A DNA stretch of 64,000 nucleotides from Lentimonas sp. CC4 (lineage in GTDB: Bacteria > Verrucomicrobiota > Verrucomicrobiia > Opitutales > Coraliomargaritaceae), in NCBI RefSeq assembly GCF_902728235.1, contig NZ_CACVBO010000001.1, positions 1 through 64,000 of the forward strand. The letters are read 5' to 3'. Shown here piece by piece: positions 1 to 9,247 of this stretch. Position numbers and translations under genes: made by a program. The notes below the pieces were generated by a model. It saw only the letters and a list, made by a program, of their open reading frames with translations, did not search any database and was not told where the DNA came from. The first letter of the stretch is position 1. Every line of letters starts with the position of its first letter.

Positions 1-339
1 CCCGGCCAAACCAATTCCCCCCATATCGCCCCATTTCGCCCCACACGTCAAGTGTTTTTATCCAATGAATCCAGTGTGAACAAGTTGTGGATAAGCGATT
101 TAAGTGACTTCAGCTAAGGGATTTGAGTGACTTATTCACAGGCGAATAAACTACATTTATTCCCACCAGAAGATCCCCCACTTCGCCCCACCCCGTCGAC
201 CAGCGAACAACCCAAGAATTTCGCCGCGATCCACCAATTTAGAAATACGGAGTGAGCACCTTCAGATTGCAGGAATAGGCGCTATTGCTTACCATTGAAC
301 CAGCATCCACTAGAGTCATGCTACGTGCTTCAGGTGGTG

Positions 340-561
340 TAATACTATCCTTTGACATTTTCTGGTAGCATGTAGCCATCGAAGGGAAGACCACTGTGAA
401 TACTTTTCAGCTGTATTTGTTAACCGCCCGCTACGCTAGAGATCGCAGAGCACGCTTAGAGCTGACGCAGAGCATTTCACGCAGCCCGCCCCTTCTCCTC
501 GGCGCACTCAGCGATCTCTGCGGTTAAAGCTTTTTACCAGTTTTAGTCGCATGTTGGTATT
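340..561 (+). repeat. dispersed ~220-bp repeat, copy A
   Basis: This stretch is nearly identical to 12497-12717 and its right half to 28297-28447. The right half contains CGCAGAG... and ...CTCTGCGG segments that can pair (GATCGCAGAG against CTCTGCGG), so it can fold. No coding frame is conserved between copies. It sits between genes in all three places, which suits an intergenic interspersed repeat of unknown origin. Confidence 0.8.
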
Positions 562-639
562 ATATAGCTCATGGATGTGAGCTAAGGGTAAGAAGCTCTT
601 CGCCATTTTGGCGACCTGTCAGATTGCTTCGCCATCTCC

Positions 640-676
640 GGACTTCGGCGAGCTCAGTCGTGCCGCAGACCTACGT
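640..676 (+). repeat. 38-bp dispersed repeat (GGACTTCGGCGAGCTCAGTC type)
   Basis: The sequence beginning GGACTTCGGCGAGCTC recurs at 14345-14382 and 14665-14702 on the same strand and at 12275-12312 on the opposite strand, with only one or two changes. A partial copy of its end lies near 704-725. All copies are between genes. Confidence 0.75.
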
Positions 677-940
677 CGCGTAAATTGAGGATTGCTACGC
701 CATCTACGGCAGACCTCCGTCGTAGTTTATAAAATCGAACCTAAGCCTACTGCCGAATCTAGGTTTAAGTTAAAAGATCCTCAGCCTGAACCCCGCGCCT
801 TCGCGCCCTTGAGCGCAGCGGGTGGTTCAATAAAACAGAACCCCAGCTTCGCATGCACATAAATCCCCGGTTTAGACAGCGCACCTGAAACATGCGACAT
901 GTTGCAGGTGCGCGGTCGTCGCGAGCAACGCCCCTGCAAA

Positions 941-3525
941 TTACGCTTCTGGCTGCACGATGAGGCGCACTTGACGCTTCGCATCGAAGAACTCCTTGGC
1001 GAATGCTGCCATGGCGGGCGCATCGACCTGGTCGAGCTTCTGCGCGTGCTCTGCGTCATCATCAAGCCGGCAACTCGTAAGTCAGATTAATCGCAGTGTG
1101 CATTGCACGTGCGCCAATCGTCTGTCCGCCCCATCGGGCGCGCGGCTTTCAACGTGTGCGGCAACGTGCCAACTCATCCTCTGTCACCTCGCCTGCAATC
1201 ACTCGGGCAATCTCGGCGTCGATCTCAGTTACGACCTCAGCGGCTTGGCTGGGATGCGTGCCAGCATAAAAAACAAACATGCTGCTCTGCAGGCCGATAA
1301 TACGGCTCGAACCAACATAGTAGGCCATGCCCTTGTCTTCGCGCACGCGCTCAAATAGTCGACTCGACATACCACTAAAGAGTTCGTTCAGCATCTCACC
1401 GACGACGTAGCGCTCATCCTTGATACCCACATCGGGATAGGCTTGAAGCACGACCGCTTGTTCGCGATCCATCGGCTCGACAATGTCCACCGCTTCTTCA
1501 GGGCCAGCATAGGCTGCCGTTTCATCCACCGCGAACGGCGTAGTCGGAACACCGGATTCAAGCAGGGACTTGAGGCGCGGCTCTAAGTGCGAACGATCAA
1601 AATCACCGCTCACCGATAGCACGATATTAGGCGCAGTCACAAGTCGCTCAAAATGCGCCACCACATCTTCGCGGGTTAATTGCTCCAGATCTGCGAGGCG
1701 CCCATCCGAGGCAATCGCAAACGGATGCTCACCAAAGAACCGCTCACGTAATTTACGGAAGCCATAATCTAGAATTTCATCATCCTCTTCTTTTAAGTTG
1801 GCAATCTGCGCTTCCAGCTCAGTGCGGAACGTCGCTTCTTCAAATACCGGGCAAGTCAATGCATCGCTCAATAAATCGAGCGCCACTTCTAGATCCGTGG
1901 CAGGACTTCGATCGCAAAGCTGAACGTGTTATTACCACCGGTCGCTGAAAAGCTTCCACCGATACTATCAATCAAAGTTGAAATCTCAGAGGCGCTACGA
2001 TTTGCCGTATCTTTGGTCAACAACTCCGCTAGCAATTCTGTGATACCACGCTGATTCGTCGGCTCATAAAACGGACCTCCACGCAGCACACAGCGAAGGT
2101 GCACCTTCGGCAGACGCTTATCTTCCTGCAGCAACAAACGCGCCCCACTCTGATACTCGACCAGCTCGAACGGATCTAATGCCAGCACTTCCGCCATAGC
2201 TTCCGATTCAGCGACGGCCTCCTCAGGTTTCGGCCCGAGTGTAACCGCCGACATCCCCTCTTCAACCAAATAGGCCTTCGCGACGGCTTGTAAATCCCGC
2301 GGAGTGACTGACTGCAAACGTTTCAAATAGCGGCGACCATAGTAAATATCACCGATCACGACTTCCCCCAACCCTAGGCGGGACGCCTGCCCGCTCATAG
2401 TCTTGCGGCCGTTAATCTCGCCACTCAATGCCTGCCGACGCGCCTTCTCGACAACGGACTCACTCAAGCCGGACTCACAGACGTCACGAATGACAGCATG
2501 AATCGCCGCCTCCACCTCGCTCTGCTTTTCTGGATCACAGACATACGAAACCCACATCAGTCCACGTCCACCTGGATTCCAATTTCGGCAATCAATATAG
2601 TGCACCAGCTTTTGCTCGTTGCGCAGGCGCTCCCACAGCAACGAACTCTCGCCGCCGCCGAGCGCGTGCGCCAACGCATCCAAGCGCGGCGAATCCGGGT
2701 GACTCAGATGCGGCACCTTAAAGCCGAGGCCACCACGAAAAATATTATAATCGCCCACGATATCCTCTCGGCGCGTTGCCAATTGCACCGGCTCTTCCTC
2801 AATCTGCACTGGCGCCAAACGTCCACGCTCAACTTGACCGAATGTTGATTCAACCGCATGCAGGCAGTCCTCCGGCGTCACTGCACCGACGATGGACACG
2901 ACGATATTATTCGGCACGTATCGAGATTTATAATACGCATACAGTTCCTCGCGTGTGACTTTCTCGTAGAGCGCACGATGCCCGATTACCGGCTCACGAT
3001 ACGGGTGGCATTGAAATGCGGTGCGGAAGAGCGCTTGGCTGAGTTGACGATCTGGATCGTCGAGTCCCATATCAATTTCGCGCAGAATCACATCGCGCTC
3101 CCGCTCGACCTCATCAGCAGGCAGAGTCGAATGCAGCACAATATCAGAGAGCACATCGACGATTTGTTCAAACGCCTGCGAAGGCGCATCGATATAATAG
3201 ACCGTGCGATCAAATGTCGTGTAGGCATTAATCCCGCCGCCCATGCCATGCACTCACGGCTAATGCTCTTACCATCGCGCTTTTCAGTGCCCTTAAACAG
3301 CAAATGCTCTAGGTAATGAGACAGGCCAGAACCAATCAGCTGATCCTCATGAATACTCCCCGTCTTCACCCAAACCTGCACCGAGACGACTTCACTAGAG
3401 AAGTCCGGGCGATGAACGAGCGTCAGCCCATTATCCAAGACATGACGTTCGACAGGCGCTTTGAAAAGACGCTCAATAATATCATGCGAGGCAGCGGCAG
3501 AGAATTGACTGGTGGAAATATCCAT
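941..3525 (-). pseudogene. M16 (pitrilysin-type) zinc peptidase, frameshifted
   Basis: Read leftwards from ATG at 3525, this is a two-domain M16 peptidase of about 860 residues, but no single frame spans it. The N-terminal piece carries the inverted zinc motif HYLEH followed by LLFKGTEKR. The frame then breaks near 3245 (one base missing between ISRE and HGMGGGINAY), near 1900 (between FAIEVL and TDLEVALDLL), near 1150, near 1125 and near 1070, and the natural end FFDAKRQVRLIVQPEA stops at 941. Both M16 domains and the R/Y-type C-terminal motif SRLFERVREDKGMAYYV are otherwise well conserved. Either a recently killed gene or clustered sequencing errors; neighbouring genes are intact, which favours real decay slightly. 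Confidence 0.85.
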
Positions 3526-3742
3526 ATATGCGATCTAACTAATCCTGTTCGTATCTCGATTTCGATACTTACTTTCAAAGGAAACACCCTATTTTAGTCG
3601 CAAGAGCAACCTCTAGTTTACGTTATAAATTTGTTTAAGTCATTGCCCTGCGCCACGATGCATGGCTCAAACATTGATATTACAGAACAAGTGCCCCATT
3701 ATCGCACCATCGATTCCATTCAAAGACTTTCCAACATCGTAA

Positions 3743-4318
3743 ATGAAGCCCAGCAAAGACCTACCTCCACCACCTCCCGCGCGCGAACAGAAGCGGAAGT
3801 TAAGCCTTAAGGCCGCCATAGCTGTCGCTACTAAGTCCAAAGGCCACCAAACTTTTAAGCCTTTGATGGACCCGATGGACGAGTTCCCCGCAGCCCAATC
3901 AGGCGCGCAGCAGGACATGGAAGCACGCCTGCTGGAGCTACAAGCAGACATCATCAACCGCGAAGAAATACTCAGTCAGAATGAAAAAAACTTTCGTGCC
4001 CGCGAACTCGAATTAAACGAACGCGAGGCGCTGCTAGAAGCCCGCACGAAAATTGTCGAGTCTACAGCAACTCAACCGACAGGCACCTCTGACGGCGCAG
4101 AAGCCGCACTCGCTGCCCTAAAGAAGACACTCGATGCACAGGAAATGACACTGCGCGACACTCGCGACACATTACGCAAGCGTGAAACCTACATCGAAGA
4201 ATGCGAGAATGCGCTAGTCGAACAATCCATGATGCTCACAGAACGTGAAGCGCGACTGGAACAACGCGAAGAAGACAGCACGCCACACAACACATCCTCA
4301 ACACCCCCATCAGAATAA
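3743..4318 (+). CDS. coiled-coil protein of unknown function
   Basis: 191 residues. It opens with a proline run (LPPPPPAREQKRK) and a basic stretch, then from about residue 60 to the end is rich in E, R, L and A with heptad spacing (for example ARELELNEREALLEARTK and LTEREARLEQREE), so a long coiled coil is expected. There is no signal peptide or membrane segment. The compositional pattern resembles proteins found with FHA or cell-division contexts in this phylum, but I recognise no defined family. It stands alone between two leftward genes. Confidence 0.7.
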   Translation: MKPSKDLPPPPPAREQKRKLSLKAAIAVATKSKGHQTFKPLMDPMDEFPAAQSGAQQDMEARLLELQADIINREEILSQNEKNFRARELELNEREALLEARTKIVESTATQPTGTSDGAEAALAALKKTLDAQEMTLRDTRDTLRKRETYIEECENALVEQSMMLTEREARLEQREEDSTPHNTSSTPPSE

Positions 4319-4442
4319 TCGACGAACCCCTGTAGGGATTCCTGAACCACTCGACTGTATACTCAGTGAGTGACGCTGATTCGAATCGCCGAAGGCAGAA
4401 GTGGGCACGCTTCACGGCCTTTCGCCGAAATGCAGCGAGGAC

Positions 4443-4868
4443 TTAACGTAAGCGCGGGCGCTTAATTGTCGGCTTAACCGAAGGCATATAAGGCGCCTCA
4501 AATGCGGTTTTAAAATCGTAGCCGCCATTGAAATCTTCGGGGCTGTCCTTCTCGGTCTTCCCCAGCACACGGCAAGCGACGAGGTTAAACACGATATTTC
4601 CGAAATCTCGGCAACTCGTAATCCCCCAGTATTCCAACACAGAGCGCGTCATTGGCCCATATTGCTCCAATGCATACAGGCGAATTCCCTCCAGCAACTG
4701 TTGACCGCTCAAGTGGTTCGTTTGCTCCAACTTACCCTGCTTGCCCATTTCTTTGATACTGAAGTCAAGCGCCTGCCTAAGGAAATAATAGGCACCGCGT
4801 GCATAGCGTGGATCATCCTTACGAATCGTATGGATCACTTCATTAAAATCTAGGGCTGGATCATTCAC
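4443..4868 (-). CDS. Minf_1886-type Verrucomicrobia/Planctomycetes protein
   Basis: 141 residues starting MNDPALDFNEVIHTIRKDDP. The layout (conserved D-x-R-Y-x-x-x-A-Y-x-F-L-x-x-A-L-D motif near residue 20-35, then HLSGQQLLEGIRLYALEQYG and WGITSCRDFGNIVFNLV) matches my memory of a short conserved family limited to Verrucomicrobia and Planctomycetes, known only as Minf_1886-like. Function is unknown. It is soluble, with no membrane segment. The last 15 residues are basic (KPTIKRPRLR). It is one of the better hints to the phylum of the host. Confidence 0.8.
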   Translation of the reverse strand: MNDPALDFNEVIHTIRKDDPRYARGAYYFLRQALDFSIKEMGKQGKLEQTNHLSGQQLLEGIRLYALEQYGPMTRSVLEYWGITSCRDFGNIVFNLVACRVLGKTEKDSPEDFNGGYDFKTAFEAPYMPSVKPTIKRPRLR

Positions 4869-4929
4869 TTCGACTCAATAAAAATCGAATCTTGGCACAC
4901 GTCAACCATCAGGGGCGACCAATCTCAAC

Positions 4930-6417
4930 TCAATAGGTATACGCAGCGCTACGTGCTTCGATCGCCCAACCATAGATATCTTCATATGCACCCGCCGAGG
5001 CTTCCCAGCTGAAATCACTGAGCATCCCATTGCGCTGAATCCTCGCATATTCCTCAGGCCGGAAAGAATAAATCGAGCACGCCCTACGAATCGCCTCATA
5101 CAATGCAGCTGGCGTTGCATCTTGAAATAAGAACCCCGTGCCACCAGCCTCGCCCTCGACATACTGAGTCACCGAATCTTTTAGCCCCCCGGTGGCGCGG
5201 ACTATCGGCGGCGCGCCATACACCATCGAATACATCTGGCTCAGGCCACAGGGCTCGAACCGGCTCGGCATCAATAGGAAATCCGTGCCCGCAGCAGTGA
5301 GGTGCGACAACTCATTATTAAAGCCTAAGTGCACACCGAAGCGCCCGGGATAACGCTGCGCCAAAGCCTCAAATGCCGATTCCAAACTAGGCTCGCCCGT
5401 GCCCAGCACCGCGACCTGAAGTTGCTGATCTGCCATCAACTGATCGCTAATCGCTACCAATAAATCGAGCCCCTTCTGAGCGACCAAACGCGCCACCGCA
5501 GCAAAAACAGGCACCTCCGCATCAACCGCCAAGCCATAGGCCTCTTGCATCTGCGCCTTACAAACGGCTTTACCGCTCAAATCATCCACCGAATAGCGTG
5601 CAGGCAATAACTCATCCGTCTGCGGGCTCCACTCAGATTCATCGATACCGTTGATCACGCCAATCAAATCAGCAGACCGAAAGCGTAGCACATGATCTAA
5701 GCCACCACCACCCTCGGGCTCTTGGATCTCACGCGCATAGCTAGGGCTTACCGTAGATACCTTCGATGCGTGATAGATTCCGCCCTTTAGCATATTTAAC
5801 TCCCCCATCGACTCCAAACTATCAGCGCGAAAGACTGACGATGGCAAACCCGCGAAATCCACAAGGTCACGATGAAACCAGCCTTGGTGCCCCATATTGT
5901 GCAAAGTCATCAACGAGGCCGCACGCCCGATCGGCTGCTCACGCTCAGTCGTATTTAAATAAATCGGCACCAATCCAGTTGTCCAATCATGACAATGCAG
6001 CACATCTGGCACCCAGTCCAAATACGTGCACAAATCGATCGCGGCACGGCTCAAAAACGTAAAACGCTGGGCATTATCGTCTTCATTGCCAGACGGCCCG
6101 CCTCCATACACTGACGGATGGTCGAAATACTGGTTATGCTCCAACAAGTAACACACGACCGTCGAACCGGGCAACTCACACTCCCAAACTCGTGCATACG
6201 CTTCATGTCCACCCAGCTTCACCACTAAAGGCGCATCGAGTGGGCGAGCCGACTCGATCTGCTTCAGCCCCGCATATTTCGGCATCACAATGCGCACATC
6301 ATGCCTACGCGCATCAAGCGCTTTCGACAACGCACCGACGACATCCGCTAGGCCCCCGACTTTCACAAAGGGCACCGCCTCTGGCGCGACCATCAATATC
6401 TTACGTTTCTGCGCCAT
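4930..6417 (-). CDS. glgA: glycogen synthase (ADP-glucose type)
   Basis: About 495 residues, GT5 family. It adds glucose from ADP-glucose to growing glycogen in the cytoplasm. The N-terminal sugar-nucleotide loop VKVGGLADVVGAL (KxGGL) follows the start MAQKRKILMV; the second Rossmann domain has PSRFEPCGLSQ with the E of the E-x7-E motif and ATGGLKDSV. A longer reading frame begins at 6459, but the ATG at 6417 sits directly before the conserved beta strand and has GGAG 13 bases upstream, so I chose it. It lies just 10 bases after the end of the exosortase gene, so the two may be co-transcribed. Confidence 0.95.
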   Translation of the reverse strand: MAQKRKILMVAPEAVPFVKVGGLADVVGALSKALDARRHDVRIVMPKYAGLKQIESARPLDAPLVVKLGGHEAYARVWECELPGSTVVCYLLEHNQYFDHPSVYGGGPSGNEDDNAQRFTFLSRAAIDLCTYLDWVPDVLHCHDWTTGLVPIYLNTTEREQPIGRAASLMTLHNMGHQGWFHRDLVDFAGLPSSVFRADSLESMGELNMLKGGIYHASKVSTVSPSYAREIQEPEGGGGLDHVLRFRSADLIGVINGIDESEWSPQTDELLPARYSVDDLSGKAVCKAQMQEAYGLAVDAEVPVFAAVARLVAQKGLDLLVAISDQLMADQQLQVAVLGTGEPSLESAFEALAQRYPGRFGVHLGFNNELSHLTAAGTDFLLMPSRFEPCGLSQMYSMVYGAPPIVRATGGLKDSVTQYVEGEAGGTGFLFQDATPAALYEAIRRACSIYSFRPEEYARIQRNGMLSDFSWEASAGAYEDIYGWAIEARSAAYTY

Positions 6418-6427
6418 CGAGCACGCG

Positions 6428-7480
6428 CTACTCCTCGCCGGCAGTAGCATCAAATACATCTGGATGCGGCTCGTAGTGCTTCAGACTGAAGTTAAACACT
6501 GGTAACAAGCAAATCAGCCCGATGCAGGTAAACCCAAGAATCGCAAACCCAGTCACATCATGCACACTACCGATATCTCCGATCAGAGGTAGCACCCAGT
6601 GCTCATCGATCGCCTCTGAGCCATATTGATACGCCCACATCGTCAGGAACACACTGCGGATCATATTTGTCAGCACCGCAAACCCCATCGCTGCCGCAAC
6701 CAATAAGATCTTCTTCCAGAAACGATTTAAGAAGACAGAAGCCAGAAACGAGCCAGCAAACAAGCAAGCCGTCAGCGAACGGATCCCCGAACACGCCTCT
6801 TCCACACCAACCTGCCCCTCCGGAAGAATCAAGACATTGCCCTCGCGCTCCAACTCGTAGCCCAACACATCAAATAGGTTAAACACCACGATCGTCACCT
6901 TCGTCAGCAAGAACACACGAATCTCCTTCTCGACCACAGACACCATCGGTGCAGAAATCAGCCAAATGATCGCGGGAAACATAAACAACGCGGTCAACAT
7001 CAGGCGACTCTTCAACGACATGGGCTCACCATCGACGCGCTCCTTCGTCATGATAAAGACCACACTCAGCAGCAGCCCAGAAAAGCCAGCAGCAATCGCC
7101 AACGAAGCCGGATTTTGCGGACCAGTCACTGAGCGCAACAGCGCACCAATACCAAACAGAGCTAACCCGCTAAAAAAGGCCGCATACGCGATCCATTCAC
7201 ACAATTGAGTCAACCCCGAGGCACTCGGCGCACCAGAAGTGGTCTCGGCACCTGGCGCATCGCCCTTTAATAAATAACTGCGAATAATCGGCCACCGATC
7301 ATATAGCACATAAGCCGCAAACAACGGCACCAGATAGCCAAAGCTATAATCTTCACGCTGCCCCCACCAGTAGAACTGGTCCCAGATCATATAGAATGCG
7401 AAGCCAAGGAGCATGACCACGGCTACGATTTGATCGCGGGCTAGGTTTTTAAAAGAAAAAGCTGGGGCAGTATCACTCAC
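6428..7480 (-). CDS. exosortase/archaeosortase family protein
   Basis: 350 residues, polytopic membrane protein with about eight to nine hydrophobic segments. The exosortase active-site set is visible in the last 130 residues: Cys in VEEACSGIRSL, Arg in TNMIRSVFLT and His in IGSVHDVTGFAIL. Exosortases are predicted membrane transpeptidases that process PEP-CTERM-like C-terminal sorting tags during surface export. No protein in this window shows a clear sorting tag (short motif, membrane segment, Arg cluster), so its substrates lie elsewhere. The middle has a long extra loop (about residues 70-100, rich in S, G and A). It is followed by glgA. Confidence 0.88.
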   Translation of the reverse strand: MSDTAPAFSFKNLARDQIVAVVMLLGFAFYMIWDQFYWWGQREDYSFGYLVPLFAAYVLYDRWPIIRSYLLKGDAPGAETTSGAPSASGLTQLCEWIAYAAFFSGLALFGIGALLRSVTGPQNPASLAIAAGFSGLLLSVVFIMTKERVDGEPMSLKSRLMLTALFMFPAIIWLISAPMVSVVEKEIRVFLLTKVTIVVFNLFDVLGYELEREGNVLILPEGQVGVEEACSGIRSLTACLFAGSFLASVFLNRFWKKILLVAAAMGFAVLTNMIRSVFLTMWAYQYGSEAIDEHWVLPLIGDIGSVHDVTGFAILGFTCIGLICLLPVFNFSLKHYEPHPDVFDATAGEE

Positions 7481-7664
7481 GATGCAGACAAAAAAGGCGA
7501 AAATTGATCAGTTAAAGAGCATATTTAATGGAAGCCGCCCTTCGGGATGGCAACCCTCAAAAAGTCACTAAAAGAGAAGGGAACCGAGAAAACACACTTA
7601 AAAAGTCTCCTCAATAAATAATCGACGACCCATGATAACCCTCTATCATTACGGGTTCATTTTT

Positions 7665-8207
7665 ATGGTCGATACAGCTTCTGATAGTTCATCTCCCCAA
7701 CTTCCGCCAGCCATGGAGCGCCTACACGCTTATTGGCGGATGCCTTATATCCTCGCGCCTAAAAACCCCGACGAAGGCGGTAATCCGTTTACGCAGATCC
7801 ACCAAAGCGGCGACGACAAGAAGGAATACATCCTCTACCGCGGGCAGTGGAACTACATCGTAATGAACCGCTACCCTTATAATGCAGGTCACTTACTCGT
7901 GCTCCCCTTCCGCGAAGTTCCCACGCTCGAAGACATGACCACCGAGGAGCGCCACGAACTGATGGATTTGATCGTCAAAGGGCAACAAATCCTGACTCGC
8001 GCCCTACGCCCAAGCGGCTTCAACACTGGATTCAACTTTGGCAAAGCCGCCGGAGCTGGCATTCCCTGTCACCTACATTGCCACATCGTCCCCCGCTGGG
8101 AAGGCGATACCAACTTCATGCCCGTGATCGGCAACACACGTGTGCTGCCCGATGCGATGGATCTCATGTGGGAGCGTCTCCACGCCTTCGTCGAAGACGA
8201 CAGCTAA
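7665..8207 (+). CDS. HIT family hydrolase/phosphorylase
   Basis: About 180 residues. HIT proteins act on dinucleoside polyphosphates or nucleotide conjugates using a histidine triad. The triad is seen near the C terminus as HLHCHIVPRW, with the upstream YPYNAGHLLVLPFRE and SGFNTGFNFGKAAGAG segments usual for the Ap4A-phosphorylase-like branch. The frame is open from 7632, but the ATG at 7665 (MVDTAS) gives a normal N terminus; MERLHAYWRMPYI further in is also possible. It precedes phoH by 81 bases on the same strand. Confidence 0.9.
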   Translation: MVDTASDSSSPQLPPAMERLHAYWRMPYILAPKNPDEGGNPFTQIHQSGDDKKEYILYRGQWNYIVMNRYPYNAGHLLVLPFREVPTLEDMTTEERHELMDLIVKGQQILTRALRPSGFNTGFNFGKAAGAGIPCHLHCHIVPRWEGDTNFMPVIGNTRVLPDAMDLMWERLHAFVEDDS

Positions 8208-8288
8208 GCTGAACGTCATTCATCCACTCCCCGTCGCGCCCCCTCCCATTCCACCGCGACGCACTCAATCCTATTATCGAATTTCCCG

Positions 8289-9239
8289 GTGCCTACAGAA
8301 TCCATACATTTCCCGAGTTCACGCCTACTGAGCGAGCTTTACGCCAACGACACGCGTAATCTCATCGAAGCCGAGCGCATGCTCAACGTCACCCTCGCCA
8401 GTCGCGACGACTGGGTCAGCATCGAAGGCTCTGCCGAAGGCATCGCCCAAGTCAAAGACCTGTTCAAATTCCTAGAAGCCGCGAACAAGCAAGGCATTCG
8501 CATCCGCACCTCCGACTTTCACTACACCCTACGCTGCATCGCCGAGGGCAAGTCCGAAGAACTGCAAGAGATCTACAACAACCCATTGGTGATCAAACTA
8601 CAGCGAATCAGCATCATCCCCAAAACGCTCAGCCAGAAGCGCTACCTACAGTGCGTTGAGAAGAACACCGTCACCTTCGGCATCGGCCCCGCCGGCACTG
8701 GCAAGACTTACCTCGCCATGGCAATGGCGCTCAAAGAGCTCATGGCGGGCAACGTCGAGCGCATCATCCTCACCCGCCCCGCCGTCGAAGCGGGCGAAGC
8801 ACTCGGCTTCCTACCAGGTGAACTCCAGGAGAAAATCCTGCCCTATTTGACCCCACTCTATGACGCGATGAACGACATGATGGGCAAAGAGCAAACCATG
8901 CAACTGGTCGAGCGCGGCATCGTTGAGATCGCCCCCCTCGCCTATATGCGCGGCCGCACACTTGCCAACGCCTTCGTCGTGCTCGATGAGGCGCAAAACA
9001 CCACGCATGAGCAAATGATGATGTTTCTCACGCGCCTCGGCGATGGCAGCCGTATGGTCATCACTGGCGACATCACTCAAATCGATTTACCCAAGGCCAA
9101 ACAATCTGGCCTCAAAGAAGCCACTCGCCTACTCAAGAACATCGACGGCCTGCAGCTCTTCCATTTTGACGGACAAGACGTCGTGCGACACCCCCTCGTG
9201 CAAAGCATCATCAACGCCTACGCCCGTAGCGCCGAGTAA
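8289..9239 (+). CDS. phoH: PhoH-like ATPase
   Basis: 316 residues with a GTG start at 8289. Walker A is GPAGTGKT at residues 133-140; Walker B is VVLDEAQN, followed by TRLGDGSRMVITGD. The N-terminal 100 residues include the short KH-like segment (VSIEGSAEGIAQVKDLF) typical of PhoH/YbeZ. The protein is a cytoplasmic ATPase linked to RNA metabolism; in many bacteria it is the neighbour and partner of YbeY, as here, with the HD membrane phosphodiesterase between them. Confidence 0.93.
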   Translation: MPTESIHFPSSRLLSELYANDTRNLIEAERMLNVTLASRDDWVSIEGSAEGIAQVKDLFKFLEAANKQGIRIRTSDFHYTLRCIAEGKSEELQEIYNNPLVIKLQRISIIPKTLSQKRYLQCVEKNTVTFGIGPAGTGKTYLAMAMALKELMAGNVERIILTRPAVEAGEALGFLPGELQEKILPYLTPLYDAMNDMMGKEQTMQLVERGIVEIAPLAYMRGRTLANAFVVLDEAQNTTHEQMMMFLTRLGDGSRMVITGDITQIDLPKAKQSGLKEATRLLKNIDGLQLFHFDGQDVVRHPLVQSIINAYARSAE

Positions 9240-9247
9240 TTGAGCGT

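Larger units (their letters stand above)
1..940. other. non-coding left end with two DnaA-box-like sites
   Basis: I see no credible gene here; short reading frames lack any family likeness. Two 9-mers match the DnaA-box consensus TTATNCACA: one on the minus strand at 86-94 (TTATCCACA, perfect) and one on the plus strand at 132-140 (TTATTCACA). The stretch 1-210 also has several CGCCCCA runs. The rest is made of dispersed repeats also found elsewhere in the window (340-561, 640-676). Two boxes alone do not make an origin, and no dnaA, dnaN or AT-rich unwinding region is adjacent. Confidence 0.45.

Noticed and set aside
4370-4400. tRNA-like GATTCGAATC segment
   Set aside because: Only the T-loop-like piece is present; no acceptor or anticodon stems can be drawn. 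No tRNA or rRNA gene was found in the window.
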